A stretch of 39,620 nt of DNA from Muribaculaceae bacterium (GCA_022509225.1 JAFLTM010000009.1:1-39620), one strand, 5' to 3'; numbered from the stretch's first letter, positions 1 to 8,207 are shown. The notes: generated by a model not told the origin, from the letters alone. Numbers and translations are program-made.

Positions 1-199
1 GACAGTTGTTGCTTGCGCGCTGCCGCCTGCATTCTCAGGAATTATTATTGCTGACGAATACGATACTTACACAGCAATCGGAACAAGTTCTTTGACTCTT
101 TCGGTTATATTGTTTATGGGATTTTGTCCGCTATGGATAATTATTTCGAAAGCCTGCATGGAAGCACATCTATTCGGTTGGAATCTTCCAATCCCTTAA
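1..199 (+). CDS. C-terminal end of a probable AEC-family permease (partial)
   Basis: The window opens inside a plus-strand reading frame (codons from base 2) that encodes 65 residues before a TAA at 197-199. The visible tail has an ALPPA motif, a polar DEYDTY stretch, then one long hydrophobic helix ending near PLWIIISK. This resembles the C-terminus of auxin-efflux-carrier/malate-permease (AEC) transporters, where an ALPPA-like helix break and a final membrane span are typical. The start and about four fifths of the protein lie outside the window, so substrate and full family cannot be judged. A strong rho-independent terminator begins 29 bases after the stop, so this gene ends its transcript. 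Confidence 0.55.
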   Translation, partial: TVVACALPPAFSGIIIADEYDTYTAIGTSSLTLSVILFMGFCPLWIIISKACMEAHLFGWNLPIP

Positions 200-228
200 T
201 TGATTCCTCTTTTTTATAATATACTCTA

Positions 229-267
229 AAAATACCCGGCCTGGATTCGGCCGGGTATTTTATTTTT
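229..267 (+). terminator. Rho-independent terminator of the upstream permease gene
   Basis: A 13-bp perfect stem pairs 229-241 with 249-261 around a 7-base loop. The core is ACCCGGCC/GGCCGGGT and a T-rich tail runs to 267. It lies 29 bases after the permease stop and separates that gene from the GHL10 gene. Confidence 0.9.
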
Positions 268-293
268 ACGATGTTATGTTGACTAATTTTCTG

Positions 294-301
294 TAACTTT
301 G
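294..301 (+). promoter_or_regulatory. Bacteroidetes-type -7 promoter element for the GHL10 gene
   Basis: TAACTTTG matches the Bacteroidetes -7 consensus TAnnTTTG exactly. Transcription would start near 308, about 16 bases before the ATG at 324. No clear -33 TTTG is seen at the right distance. This position argues for the ATG at 324 over the in-frame TTG at 312. Confidence 0.6.
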
Positions 302-323
302 TGATATCAAATTGAAAAGAATT

Positions 324-1829
324 ATGTTTCTAAGACTTGTCCTATCCCTTTTATTGACAGCTTCTGTAATTTGTCAATCATTTTCCCAAAATCCTAAAAG
401 AGAATTCAGGGGAGCTTGGCTGCATGTAATAGGTCAGTCGCAATGGCAAAATAAGAACGTGGAACAACAAAAAAAATATATCCGCGACCAATTTGACCTT
501 CTTCAACAGGCAGGGTGCAATGCAGTCATTTTCCAAGTCCGCCCCACTGCCGACGCTCTTTATGTATCAGAACTTGAACCTTGGAGTGCATGGCTCACGG
601 GTAAAAGGGGAAAAGCTCCGGCTCCTATATATGATCCTATGGAATACGCTATTGAGGAGGCCCATAAGCGTGGAATGGAATTCCATGCATGGCTAAATCC
701 TTATCGAGTCACATCCAATGCAAAAGAAACATTGCCTTCAAATCACGCCGTCAATAGCGAACCTCACCGTTTTGTGAAATTTAACGGACAAATATTTTTT
801 GACCCCGCCTATCAAGAAAACAGGGATCATATCTGTGCCGTGGTTAAAGATATCGTTTCCCGTTATGACGTGGATGCAATTCATATCGACGACTATTTTT
901 ATCCCTACCCTGCAAATGGCAAACGTTTTGAGGGAGACAACGCCAGCTATGCAAAATTCGGAAACGGGATGGAACGTAATGAATGGCGCAGACATAACGT
1001 AGATTTGTTGATCCAACAACTCAATTCAACCATCAAGGAGGAAAAAGACTGGGTAAGATTCGGAGTGAGTCCCTTCGGCATTTGGAGAAACAAACGGAGT
1101 GACCCTAACGGAAGTGAAAGTTCCGGATTACAAAATTACGATGACCTCTATGCCGATGTTTTGCTTTGGGCCAAAAACAAATGGATAGATTATCTGGCTC
1201 CTCAACTTTATTGGACATTAGATATGAAAGCCGCCCCCAGCCGACATCTCGCCCAATGGTGGAACGATCACTCCTATGATGTTGACATATATATCGGCCA
1301 GGATGTGCAACGCACGATGACCAATGCCGATCCGGGAAATAACGACACCAATGAACTCGACACCAAAGTGAAATTATCAAGGAAGCTTCCCAATGTCAAA
1401 GGAAATGTCTGGTGGCATGGATATTGGGTGACCGGCAATCTTAATGGAGTGGCTGATTCCCTTGCGTTGAAATATCAGAGCACCATAGCATTGCCTCCGG
1501 TGTATGGCGACAAGAGTATTAAACCCGGGAAAGTCAACAATCTCAGGCTTGAATCTGAAAATAACCGTTTGTTTTTACGTTGGGATAATCCTTCAAGCGG
1601 AAAAACAAAGACACAGAGGGATGCTGTGATGTATGTGGTTTATCAATTTTTTCCTGATGAAGTGGTGGATATAGAGGATCCGGAGGCAATCATTGCCGTG
1701 ACACCATTCTCATCCGTTCTTGTGGAAGAAGACTCTGAAGGTCCGTCTGCGACAGGCTCGGTTTTTGTAGTCACTGCACTTGACAGGATGAACCGGGAAT
1801 CAGAGCCGGTGAATGTGAAACTCAAATAA
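324..1829 (+). CDS. GHL10-family (DUF187) secreted glycoside hydrolase
   Basis: Protein of 501 residues with an N-terminal signal peptide (hydrophobic stretch LVLSLLLTASVI, likely cleavage after QSFSQ) and no convincing lipobox. The body matches the glycosyl-hydrolase-like GHL10/DUF187 family (PF02638). It begins with EFRGAWLHVI, followed by an NAVIFQVRPTADALY strand, WLNPYRV, a DAIHIDDYFYPY region and APQLYWTLD, as expected for a TIM barrel. About 100 C-terminal residues look like a fibronectin-III-type beta domain. Members such as YngK are assigned to polysaccharide or peptidoglycan-related glycans, but the substrate cannot be told here. An in-frame TTG at 312 is possible, but the promoter at 294-301 favours ATG 324. 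A TIGR02757 gene follows 12 bases downstream, so the two are probably co-transcribed. Confidence 0.85.
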   Translation: MFLRLVLSLLLTASVICQSFSQNPKREFRGAWLHVIGQSQWQNKNVEQQKKYIRDQFDLLQQAGCNAVIFQVRPTADALYVSELEPWSAWLTGKRGKAPAPIYDPMEYAIEEAHKRGMEFHAWLNPYRVTSNAKETLPSNHAVNSEPHRFVKFNGQIFFDPAYQENRDHICAVVKDIVSRYDVDAIHIDDYFYPYPANGKRFEGDNASYAKFGNGMERNEWRRHNVDLLIQQLNSTIKEEKDWVRFGVSPFGIWRNKRSDPNGSESSGLQNYDDLYADVLLWAKNKWIDYLAPQLYWTLDMKAAPSRHLAQWWNDHSYDVDIYIGQDVQRTMTNADPGNNDTNELDTKVKLSRKLPNVKGNVWWHGYWVTGNLNGVADSLALKYQSTIALPPVYGDKSIKPGKVNNLRLESENNRLFLRWDNPSSGKTKTQRDAVMYVVYQFFPDEVVDIEDPEAIIAVTPFSSVLVEEDSEGPSATGSVFVVTALDRMNRESEPVNVKLK

Positions 1830-1841
1830 GTCTTACACGGT

Positions 1842-2594
1842 ATGACTGACATAAAAGAATTGCTCGACAACGAAGCAAAACGTATAAACCATATATCATT
1901 CATTGATAAGGATCCTGTGCAATTCCCTCGGCGGTTTGAATCTTTGCAGGATATCGAGATTGTGTCTTTCTTGGCAGCACTTCTTGCATGGGGGAAAAGG
2001 AGCATGATATGCAATGATATCGAGAAGCTCCTCACATTAATGGATCATAGCCCTTACAATTATTTAATGGATGAAGGATACGAGGATCTCGACCCTAAAC
2101 TTAATATACACCGAACCTTTTTTGCATCTCACCTGAAACACCTTCTAAAAGGATTCAGAAAAATCTATGCTGATTATGGCTCGCTCGATGCATTTGCCGA
2201 TAAACATAGAATCGGGGAAACATCAGCTCCTGCATGGGAATTGACAGACCTGATAAATAAAGTTTTGAGAGAGGTGAATATGTCTGACTGCAGCCGATGT
2301 CTTCCATTGAATATAAACCATACTGCTCTCAAAAGAGTTAATATGGCGTTAAGATGGCTCGTGAGAGACGACGGCATAGTAGATCTTGGAGTCTGGAAAT
2401 CAATTCCCAAAAGCAAGCTTTACATCCCGCTTGACGTCCATGTTGGCAATGTGGCCAGAGAATTGGGATTGTTGACGAGAAAAGCCAACGACCGTAAAAG
2501 CGTGGAGGAATTAACCCACAAGCTTAGAAAATTTCGTCCGGAGGATCCGGCAATCTACGACTTTGCCCTTTTTGGTATTGGGATTGGTTGTTAG
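1842..2594 (+). CDS. TIGR02757 family protein (function unknown)
   Basis: A 250-residue soluble protein that matches the Bacteroidetes-rich TIGR02757 (DUF2400) family over its full length. Typical features are the N-terminal LLDNEAKRIN segment, DPVQFPRRF, the hydrophobic IEIVSFLAALLAWGKR helix, a central MALRWLVRDDGIVDLGVW block, a PLDVHVGNVARELGLL block and a DFALFGIGIG ending. It has no signal peptide, so it is cytoplasmic. The W and DxH motifs are conserved in the family, but no biochemical role is established that I can name. It follows the GHL10 gene by 12 bases, and its stop is only 2 bases from the tail of a convergent lipoprotein gene. Confidence 0.85.
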   Translation: MTDIKELLDNEAKRINHISFIDKDPVQFPRRFESLQDIEIVSFLAALLAWGKRSMICNDIEKLLTLMDHSPYNYLMDEGYEDLDPKLNIHRTFFASHLKHLLKGFRKIYADYGSLDAFADKHRIGETSAPAWELTDLINKVLREVNMSDCSRCLPLNINHTALKRVNMALRWLVRDDGIVDLGVWKSIPKSKLYIPLDVHVGNVARELGLLTRKANDRKSVEELTHKLRKFRPEDPAIYDFALFGIGIGC

Positions 2595-2596
2595 AT

Positions 2597-2920
2597 TTAT
2601 TGTTGCAATTTTCTTGCAAGTTGTGGATTCACTGTCCGAATGGTTGATATAAAGGCAGAATCGAAAGCCTCGGCACATTGGCTTTTACCATTAATAATGT
2701 ATTGGCTTTGTTTCGCCTTTGCATCAAGTAAGGCACGCTGCAACTTTACTGAATCAGTCCATTGAGGTCCTAAAATCACACCTGCCGCCCGTCTTCCTTC
2801 CATTTGTGCTGCAGTTATCTGTGCTGTTATTCCCTCTGTTTTTTCTGTCTCTTTGCATGCTTGCAGAAAAAACAAGGGAATGATGATAACATAAATTCGG
2901 AGAAAAAATTTTATCATCAA
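2597..2920 (-). CDS. Small lipoprotein of unknown function
   Basis: A 107-residue protein with a hydrophobic N-terminus (IYVIIIPLFFLQAC) ending in an LQAC lipobox, so it should be a lipidated envelope protein. The mature part of about 85 residues is mostly helical. It contains EGRRAAGVILGPQW, a KLQRALLDAKAKQSQY helix, one cysteine in KSQCAEAFDSAF and the ending NPQLARKLQQ. I do not recognise a named domain. It is the last gene of the glyS-lemA-FKBP run, starting 9 bases after the FKBP-like gene, and it converges with the TIGR02757 gene. Its full length, lipobox and tight spacing argue for a real gene. Confidence 0.75.
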   Translation of the reverse strand: MMIKFFLRIYVIIIPLFFLQACKETEKTEGITAQITAAQMEGRRAAGVILGPQWTDSVKLQRALLDAKAKQSQYIINGKSQCAEAFDSAFISTIRTVNPQLARKLQQ

Positions 2921-2929
2921 AACAAAACC

Positions 2930-3454
2930 TTATTTGGCCACCAGTTTGACAATGCTGTCTAACCTTATTCCAAAAATAAGAGTGGAATAAGGGGGTATGG
3001 CAGTGGATCCTGAAACTCCATAACCGGCATAATAAGGCATCACGGCCGTGACAGTGTCATTCACATGCATATTTGTCACGGCAGCCCAGAAACCTGTCAC
3101 CAATTGATTCGGGACACATTGGAATGAATCGGAAGAATCAAGCGTGTCTCCATCAACATTTGTCAAGGTATATTTAACAAGAATTGTTGAGGTTGATAAG
3201 GGTGTGACAAGATTGGTGGTTTCGGCCCTGTCGTTATGCCATTTCACCAGGACATAAATGGAACTGTCCCAATCCGGGGTGATTTTATCATAAACAGGTA
3301 TCCCTCCTTCAGTTTCTTTTTCAAGATTATTTATATATTCTAAATTCCGGTTAAGCCAAGCCGTGTAATCGAATACGTCTGAATCTCCAAAACATGATGG
3401 CAAGATAAGAATAACTGAAATAAGAATTATGGGAATAAATTTTGAAATTTTCAT
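2930..3454 (-). CDS. FKBP-type peptidyl-prolyl isomerase-like lipoprotein
   Basis: A 174-residue protein with a signal sequence and an LPSC lipobox at residues 18-21. The C-terminal half carries an FKBP fold signature: VKYTLTNVDGDTLDSS, then GFWAAVTNMHVNDTVTAVMPYYAGYG and IPPYSTLIFGIRLDSI. The last is the usual FKBP strand (IPPYSTLVFDVEL-like). It should catalyse cis-trans isomerisation of prolyl bonds or chaperone periplasmic proteins. Some active-site aromatics are not obvious, so activity is uncertain. It lies 11 bases after lemA and 9 bases before the small lipoprotein gene, which suggests a shared transcript. Confidence 0.8.
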   Translation of the reverse strand: MKISKFIPIILISVILILPSCFGDSDVFDYTAWLNRNLEYINNLEKETEGGIPVYDKITPDWDSSIYVLVKWHNDRAETTNLVTPLSTSTILVKYTLTNVDGDTLDSSDSFQCVPNQLVTGFWAAVTNMHVNDTVTAVMPYYAGYGVSGSTAIPPYSTLIFGIRLDSIVKLVAK

Positions 3455-3465
3455 TCATTTACTAA

Positions 3466-4047
3466 TTAAAATTCAACTTGAGGAGCCCTCTGAGCCCCTT
3501 CTTCGGCCTTGAATTGTGGTTTTGCCTCAAAACCGAACCACCCTGCATAGATTGTAGTCGGAAATTTTTTGATTGCCGTATTGTAATCTCTCACTGCCTC
3601 TGTATATCTCATTCTCTCGGTTGCTATCCTGTTTTCGGTTCCTTCAAGCTGGGTTTGTAGATTCATAAAATTTTCATTTGCTTTCAAATCAGGATAAGCC
3701 TCTGTGACAGCAAGCAATGATTTCAAAGCTTGCGATAATTCATTTTGAGCTGCTTGGAATTTTGCAAGATTCTCTTCATTAAGATTTTCGGGATCTATTG
3801 TGATTGAAGTGGCTTTAGCACGTGCGAGTGTAACCTTTTCAAATGTCTCGCTTTCATGTGATGAATATCCCTTAACAGTATTTACAAGATTCGGTATAAG
3901 ATCAGCACGTCTTTGATATTGGTTCTCAACCTGAGCCCACGCCTGGTCAACATTTTGCTGTTTCTCCACCAATGAATTATAATTGCATGAGGAAAGTGGT
4001 ATCACTGCAATTAGAACGAACACAAATTTTATAATTGTTTTAATCAT
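3466..4047 (-). CDS. lemA: LemA family lipoprotein
   Basis: A 193-residue LemA protein. The start is taken at ATG 4047, giving MIKTIIKFVFVLIAVIPL and an LSSC lipobox. An upstream in-frame ATG at 4080 would overlap glyS and put charged residues before the signal. The hallmark LemA core follows: NSLVEKQQNVDQAWAQVENQYQRRADLIPNLVNTVKGY, an ESETFEKVTLARAKA helix, AYPDLKANENF, the ENRIATERMRYTEAVRDYN helix, and FEAKPQFKAEEGAQ near the end. LemA proteins are four-helix-bundle envelope proteins of unclear role. It starts 26 bases after glyS, with an A-rich leader typical of Bacteroidetes. Confidence 0.93.
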   Translation of the reverse strand: MIKTIIKFVFVLIAVIPLSSCNYNSLVEKQQNVDQAWAQVENQYQRRADLIPNLVNTVKGYSSHESETFEKVTLARAKATSITIDPENLNEENLAKFQAAQNELSQALKSLLAVTEAYPDLKANENFMNLQTQLEGTENRIATERMRYTEAVRDYNTAIKKFPTTIYAGWFGFEAKPQFKAEEGAQRAPQVEF

Positions 4048-4072
4048 ATTGAACTTTTTTTTTTCAACATTA

Positions 4073-5617
4073 TCAGGCAAGTTTTTTCAAAAGAGAGTTG
4101 ATGCTGACCTTCTCCGACAGGATTTTTCCAAGATCGGCGACATTCACCCTCTCCTGTTGCATGGTGTCTCTGTGTCTAAGCGTAACCGTATTGTCTTCAA
4201 GTGTCTGATGATCCACTGTTATACAGTAGGGTGTTCCAATGGCATCCTGCCTTCTATAGCGTTTCCCTATAGAATCCTTTTCATCAATTTGGCATGTGAA
4301 ATCAAACCGCAGTTTTTGTTGGATCTCTTTTGCTTTTTCAGGTAACCCATCTTTTTTCACCAAGGGTAGTACAGCACATTTCACGGGAGCCAACGGAGCC
4401 GGGAAATGCATCACAATCCTCTTATCACCCCCTTCAAGTTGCTGTTCTTCATAACAGCTGCAGAAAACGGTAAGGAACATACGATCTACTCCAATCGAGG
4501 TTTCTATAACAAACGGCACATAACTTTCATTAAGCTCGGGGTCAAAGTATTGGATTTTCTTTCCTGAGAATTTTTCGTGTTGGCTTAAATCAAAGTTAGT
4601 GCGTGAATGGATACCTTCCACCTCCTTGAATCCAAAAGGCAACTGGAATTCAATATCAGTGGCAGCATTGGCATAGTGAGCCAGTTTATCATGGTCATGG
4701 AAACGATATTTTTCATCTCCGAGCCCCAAAATCTTATGCCACCGCATTCTTGTCTGTCTCCACTTGTCAAACCAATGCAGTTCTTCACCGGGACGAACGA
4801 AAAATTGCATCTCCATCTGCTCGAACTCCCTCATCCTGAATATAAACTGACGTGCCACTATCTCGTTCCTAAATGCCTTTCCAATCTGTGCAATTCCAAA
4901 AGGAATCCTCATTCTACCCGTTTTTTGCACATTCAGATAGTTTACAAATATACCTTGGGCAGTTTCAGGACGAAGATACACTTCCATTGCACCGTCAGCA
5001 GTAGATCCCATTTCGGTTTTAAACATCAGGTTAAACTGCCGGACATCCGTCCAGTTCCTTGTTCCCGATATTGGATCAACGATTTCATAATCAATTATTA
5101 TCTGCCTTAATCCCGGCAGATCATTGGCATTCATCGCCTCTTGAAAGCGTTGATGCAGGATATTGCGTTTTTTAGATATCTCTACCACCTTTGGATTTGT
5201 CTGACGGAAAAGAGTTTCATCAAAGCTTTCTCCAAAACGCTTTGCTGCTTTTGCAACTTCTTTATTTATCTTATCATCGAATTTTGCCAACTCCTCTTCT
5301 ATCAAGACATCGGCACGATATCTTTTCTTTGAATCCTTATTATCAATCAAAGGATCATTAAAAGCGTCGACATGGCCTGAGGCTTTCCAGATGGTGGGAT
5401 GCATGAAGATAGCGGAATCTATGCCCACGATATTGTCATGCAGCATAGTCATGGCTTCCCACCAGTATCTCTTGATATTGTTTTTCAATTCAACTCCATT
5501 CTGACCGTAGTCATACACAGCTGACAGTCCATCATAGATTTCGCTTGATTGGAACACAAAGCCGTATTCCTTTGCATGTGCTATGATCGTTTTGAAAAGG
5601 TCTTCTTGTTTTGCCAT
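4073..5617 (-). CDS. glyS: Glycyl-tRNA synthetase (alpha2 type)
   Basis: A 514-residue class II aminoacyl-tRNA synthetase of the homodimeric glycyl type, which charges tRNA-Gly with glycine in the cytoplasm. The N-terminus has FVFQSSEIYDGLSAVYDYG, then YRADVLIEE. Motif 2 appears as IGKAFRNEI with MREFEQMEMQFFV. The glycine-site block is YLRPETAQGIFVNY, and the C-terminal part has ETSIGVDRMFL (motif 3) and an HGTP-type anticodon-binding domain ending in ITVDHQTLEDNTVTLRHRD. Length is normal for the family. It heads a minus-strand run with lemA and two lipoprotein genes, with a possible promoter at 5649-5677. Confidence 0.97.
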   Translation of the reverse strand: MAKQEDLFKTIIAHAKEYGFVFQSSEIYDGLSAVYDYGQNGVELKNNIKRYWWEAMTMLHDNIVGIDSAIFMHPTIWKASGHVDAFNDPLIDNKDSKKRYRADVLIEEELAKFDDKINKEVAKAAKRFGESFDETLFRQTNPKVVEISKKRNILHQRFQEAMNANDLPGLRQIIIDYEIVDPISGTRNWTDVRQFNLMFKTEMGSTADGAMEVYLRPETAQGIFVNYLNVQKTGRMRIPFGIAQIGKAFRNEIVARQFIFRMREFEQMEMQFFVRPGEELHWFDKWRQTRMRWHKILGLGDEKYRFHDHDKLAHYANAATDIEFQLPFGFKEVEGIHSRTNFDLSQHEKFSGKKIQYFDPELNESYVPFVIETSIGVDRMFLTVFCSCYEEQQLEGGDKRIVMHFPAPLAPVKCAVLPLVKKDGLPEKAKEIQQKLRFDFTCQIDEKDSIGKRYRRQDAIGTPYCITVDHQTLEDNTVTLRHRDTMQQERVNVADLGKILSEKVSINSLLKKLA

Positions 5618-5648
5618 TTTAAAATTTTGCTTTTAACGATTGCAATTT

Positions 5649-5677
5649 CAAAGACAATATCTGTCTTAATATGCAAA
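5649..5677 (-). promoter_or_regulatory. Possible glyS promoter
   Basis: Read on the minus strand, TTTG at 5677-5674 is followed 17 bases later by TGTCTTTG at 5656-5649, a one-mismatch version of TAnnTTTG. It is 32 bases upstream of the glyS ATG. Spacing is slightly short for a Bacteroidetes promoter, so this is tentative. Confidence 0.4.
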
Positions 5678-5697
5678 TTTACAAAATATTCTTCAAT

Positions 5698-5715
5698 GAT
5701 GTTAGCTATAACATC
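5698..5715. repeat. Inverted repeat between glyS and the small acidic gene
   Basis: GATGTTA (5698-5704) and TAACATC (5709-5715) are perfect 7-base arms around GCTA. It lies upstream of the candidate glyS -33 element and about 120 bases upstream of the acidic-protein gene. There is no T-run, so it is not a terminator. It could be an operator or chance in AT-rich DNA. Confidence 0.4.
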
Positions 5716-5791
5716 TCCAATAAAAGAACAATTGAGATATTTAGGTCACACATTATTAAAAAAGTTCATGAAAAACATTAATAAAACTTAT

Positions 5792-5803
5792 TTGTTATAA
5801 CAA
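5792..5803. promoter_or_regulatory. 12-bp perfect palindrome upstream of the acidic-protein gene
   Basis: TTGTTATAACAA is a perfect 12-base palindrome ending 29 bases before the ATG at 5833, where an operator could sit. No TAnnTTTG is clear in this leader, so the promoter of the gene is not located. Confidence 0.35.
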
Positions 5804-5832
5804 TATAATAAATAAAATTAAATCTTTTGATT

Positions 5833-6183
5833 ATGGCAACAATTGACAGGAAAACTTTCGTAAAAGCAATAAATGACCTTGTTCAGGAATATATCGATAA
5901 TTTTGACAGATTTGATGAAAATCCTCAGATAAGGGTAAATCCGGAACTTCTTTATGTGGAGGCAATAAACGGATCGGCCATGCTTGAGGGTATTGGAGAT
6001 TCCGATGAAGCAATAGAAGATGCAGCTTATGCACAAGGTGACGAAACTGAAAGCGCCTCCGACTATCAGGCTAAACAAAATCCAGATTTTTATCCCTTGA
6101 AACAACTTCTTAAAGCGGCAGGACCTAATAGTTCCGAACCGGATAAAGATAAAATTGAAAAAATAGCCGACAATTATTTTTAA
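5833..6183 (+). CDS. Small acidic protein of unknown function
   Basis: A 116-residue protein, start at ATG 5833 (an in-frame TTG lies 6 bases upstream). It has no signal peptide or membrane span. The N-terminus is a helix (KTFVKAINDLVQEYIDNFDRF), followed by NPQIRVNPELLYVEAINGSAMLEGI, a strongly acidic stretch (DSDEAIEDAAYAQGDETE) and a C-terminal helix ending KIEKIADNYF. I do not recognise the family. It is alone on its strand, between the glyS promoter region and a convergent metal ATPase. The long AT-rich leader holds a 12-bp palindrome, and the terminator includes the stop codon. Coherent amphipathic helices and a dedicated terminator support a real gene. Confidence 0.75.
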   Translation: MATIDRKTFVKAINDLVQEYIDNFDRFDENPQIRVNPELLYVEAINGSAMLEGIGDSDEAIEDAAYAQGDETESASDYQAKQNPDFYPLKQLLKAAGPNSSEPDKDKIEKIADNYF

Positions 6184-6196
6184 TTGTCGGTTTTTT
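6167..6196 (+). terminator. Hairpin terminator overlapping a stop codon, probably bidirectional
   Basis: CCGACAATTA (6167-6176) pairs perfectly with TAATTGTCGG (6181-6190) around TTTT, followed by six T at 6191-6196. The TAA stop of the small acidic gene (6181-6183) is inside the right arm. On the minus strand the same stem is followed by CTATTTTTTC, so it can also end the convergent P1B ATPase transcript. Confidence 0.88.
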
Positions 6197-6226
6197 ATTG
6201 TTTAAATTCACCTCTATGCCATGGGG

Positions 6227-8191
6227 TTAATACTTTTTCCATAACACCCTCATTGAATTCAATACCGCAAGGATTGTGACACCCACATCGGCAAAAACAG
6301 CAGCCCAAAGAGTGGCAATTCCTATGACACCAAAGGTAAGTACCGCTATTTTTATCGCAATTGCCCCTATAATATTTTGCATAACAATCTTGTGAGTATA
6401 GCGGCCTATCTTTATGGCGGTTACAACACTGGAAGGTTTGTCGGTTTGAATAACTATATCAGCACTTTCAATAGCAGCATCCGAACCAAGTCCCCCCATG
6501 GCAATTCCAACATTACTAAGAGCCAAGACCGGAGCATCATTCATGCCATCACCTACGAAAGCTATTGTCTTGCCCGGAGTTTTTGAAATTTTATCTACAT
6601 AATCTGCTTTATCTTGTGGCAAAAGCTCACCAAGGGCATTTTTTATCCCCATGGTGGCTGCATATTTTGCCACTATTTCTTTTCTATCTCCTGATAGCAT
6701 CACAACATCCGGAACTCCATATTTGTGCAAACCTTTAACCGTATCGACAGAATCTTCCTTAGGCGTATCTGACAAAATTGCATAACCCGCAAACTCACCA
6801 TTTACTGCACATGCCACAATAGTGGAGGAATTTATATTCAACTCCTCAGGATAAGGAATTCCCTCATCTCTCATTAATTTAAGATTTCCTGTCAACACTG
6901 TTTCCCCATTAATAAAGGCTTTGGTTCCTTTTCCGGCAATCTCCTCCATTTTTACAACAGGAGGCATCTGAATTCCTCTTGATGTAACATAAGAATAAAT
7001 TGCTTTAGCCAAAGGGTGATTACTTTCAGACTCGGCAGCTCCCATCAAACCAAGAAGAGCTTTCGGATCCATATTGAAGGTTTCTACACTTTCCACTTGA
7101 AACTTTCCTGTTGTCAATGTGCCTGTTTTATCGAATGCCACGACATTCACACCTTTGATGGTTTCAAGGTAATTCCCCCCTTTGAATAAGATTCCTTTTT
7201 TAGAAGCCGCTCCTATCCCTGCAAAATATGTTAGAGGCACACTAATCACCAAAGCACAAGGACAAGAAATAACGAGGAACACCAACGACCTGTAAAGCCA
7301 TTCAGTGAAAACATAATGGAATCCGGGATGAAGCAGCGATATAAAATAGGGGAATAAGACTACCAATACTGCCAACAAAGTTACAACCGGTGTATAAATC
7401 TTGGCAAATTTCTTTATAAACGCTTCTGATTTAGCTTTTTTTGATTGCGCATTCTTCACCAGATCCAAGATTCTCGAAAGTGCACTTTCGCTATAGGGTT
7501 TTGTCACCTTAATTTTCACTGTGTAAGAAGAAGATATCATACCGGCGAGCACCACCTCTCCCCTCTCTATATCTTTAGGGACACTCTCCCCCGTTAAAGC
7601 TGCTGTGTCAAACAGCCCATCGTTTGATTCTAACTCTCCATCAAGCGGAACCCTTTCCCCGGCATGAACTTCTATAATCTCCCCAATTCCCACATCCTCA
7701 GGTTTCATTATCACCGGATGACCATCTCGCATAACCCTCGCATGTTCAGGCTTGATATCCAATAATTTAGAAATATCGCGTGTTGCTCTGTCAACAGCTT
7801 TGTTTTGTAATGTTTCTCCGATACAATAAAATAACATTACACCGACAGCTTCCGAATATTCTCCAATCAAAAAAGCTCCGATACATGCAATCGACATTAA
7901 TGTCAGTTCATTGAAATAATCCTTTTTTGAAATTCCTTCCGCAGCTTCAATCAATACCGGAACTCCAACAGGCAGAAAAGCGACAAAATACCATAACGGT
8001 TTTACCCAAGTATTGTCATTTATAAAGTTATCATGAAAATGGCTCAAAATTAAGCCTGCCACAAGCAGCAGAAAAGATATTCCTGCTCCAATCAGAGGTC
8101 GCCACCAGGAATTTGGTTCATGCGAACAATTCCCGCCGGAACATTCACAATGCCTGTTCTTCTGTGAATCTATTTTACCCGTTGCTTCCAT
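6227..8191 (-). CDS. Zn/Cd/Pb-type P1B ATPase (heavy-metal exporter)
   Basis: A 654-residue inner-membrane pump that exports soft divalent metal ions using ATP. Visible motifs are TGES at about 200-203, the transmembrane CPC site at 310-312, the phosphorylation motif DKTGTLT at 354-360, SESNHPLAKA with the P1B HP pair at 392-393, and GDGMNDAP at 547-554. K614 and D635 in the last two helices have the same spacing as the Zn-binding Lys/Asp pair of ZntA, which points to the P1B-2 (Zn/Cd/Pb) class rather than copper. There is no ferredoxin-like HMA domain; the first 25 residues instead hold a short Cys/His cluster (HCECSGGNCSH). No metal regulator is adjacent. A TACCTTTG promoter element lies at 8208-8215. 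Confidence 0.93.
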   Translation of the reverse strand: MEATGKIDSQKNRHCECSGGNCSHEPNSWWRPLIGAGISFLLLVAGLILSHFHDNFINDNTWVKPLWYFVAFLPVGVPVLIEAAEGISKKDYFNELTLMSIACIGAFLIGEYSEAVGVMLFYCIGETLQNKAVDRATRDISKLLDIKPEHARVMRDGHPVIMKPEDVGIGEIIEVHAGERVPLDGELESNDGLFDTAALTGESVPKDIERGEVVLAGMISSSYTVKIKVTKPYSESALSRILDLVKNAQSKKAKSEAFIKKFAKIYTPVVTLLAVLVVLFPYFISLLHPGFHYVFTEWLYRSLVFLVISCPCALVISVPLTYFAGIGAASKKGILFKGGNYLETIKGVNVVAFDKTGTLTTGKFQVESVETFNMDPKALLGLMGAAESESNHPLAKAIYSYVTSRGIQMPPVVKMEEIAGKGTKAFINGETVLTGNLKLMRDEGIPYPEELNINSSTIVACAVNGEFAGYAILSDTPKEDSVDTVKGLHKYGVPDVVMLSGDRKEIVAKYAATMGIKNALGELLPQDKADYVDKISKTPGKTIAFVGDGMNDAPVLALSNVGIAMGGLGSDAAIESADIVIQTDKPSSVVTAIKIGRYTHKIVMQNIIGAIAIKIAVLTFGVIGIATLWAAVFADVGVTILAVLNSMRVLWKKY

Positions 8192-8207
8192 AATTTATTA
8201 CCGTTGG

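Noticed and set aside
2603-2619. TTGCAA/TTGCAA hairpin near the lipoprotein stop
   Set aside because: A short AT-rich stem with no T-run after it on either strand; it encodes the last residues of the lipoprotein and does not look like a terminator.
4048-4080. Upstream in-frame start for lemA
   Set aside because: It would overlap the glyS stop and put charged residues before the signal sequence; ATG 4047 gives a normal lipoprotein signal.
4585-5332. Several open frames antisense to glyS and other long genes
   Set aside because: They are shadows of well-supported genes on the other strand, with no start context or family match.
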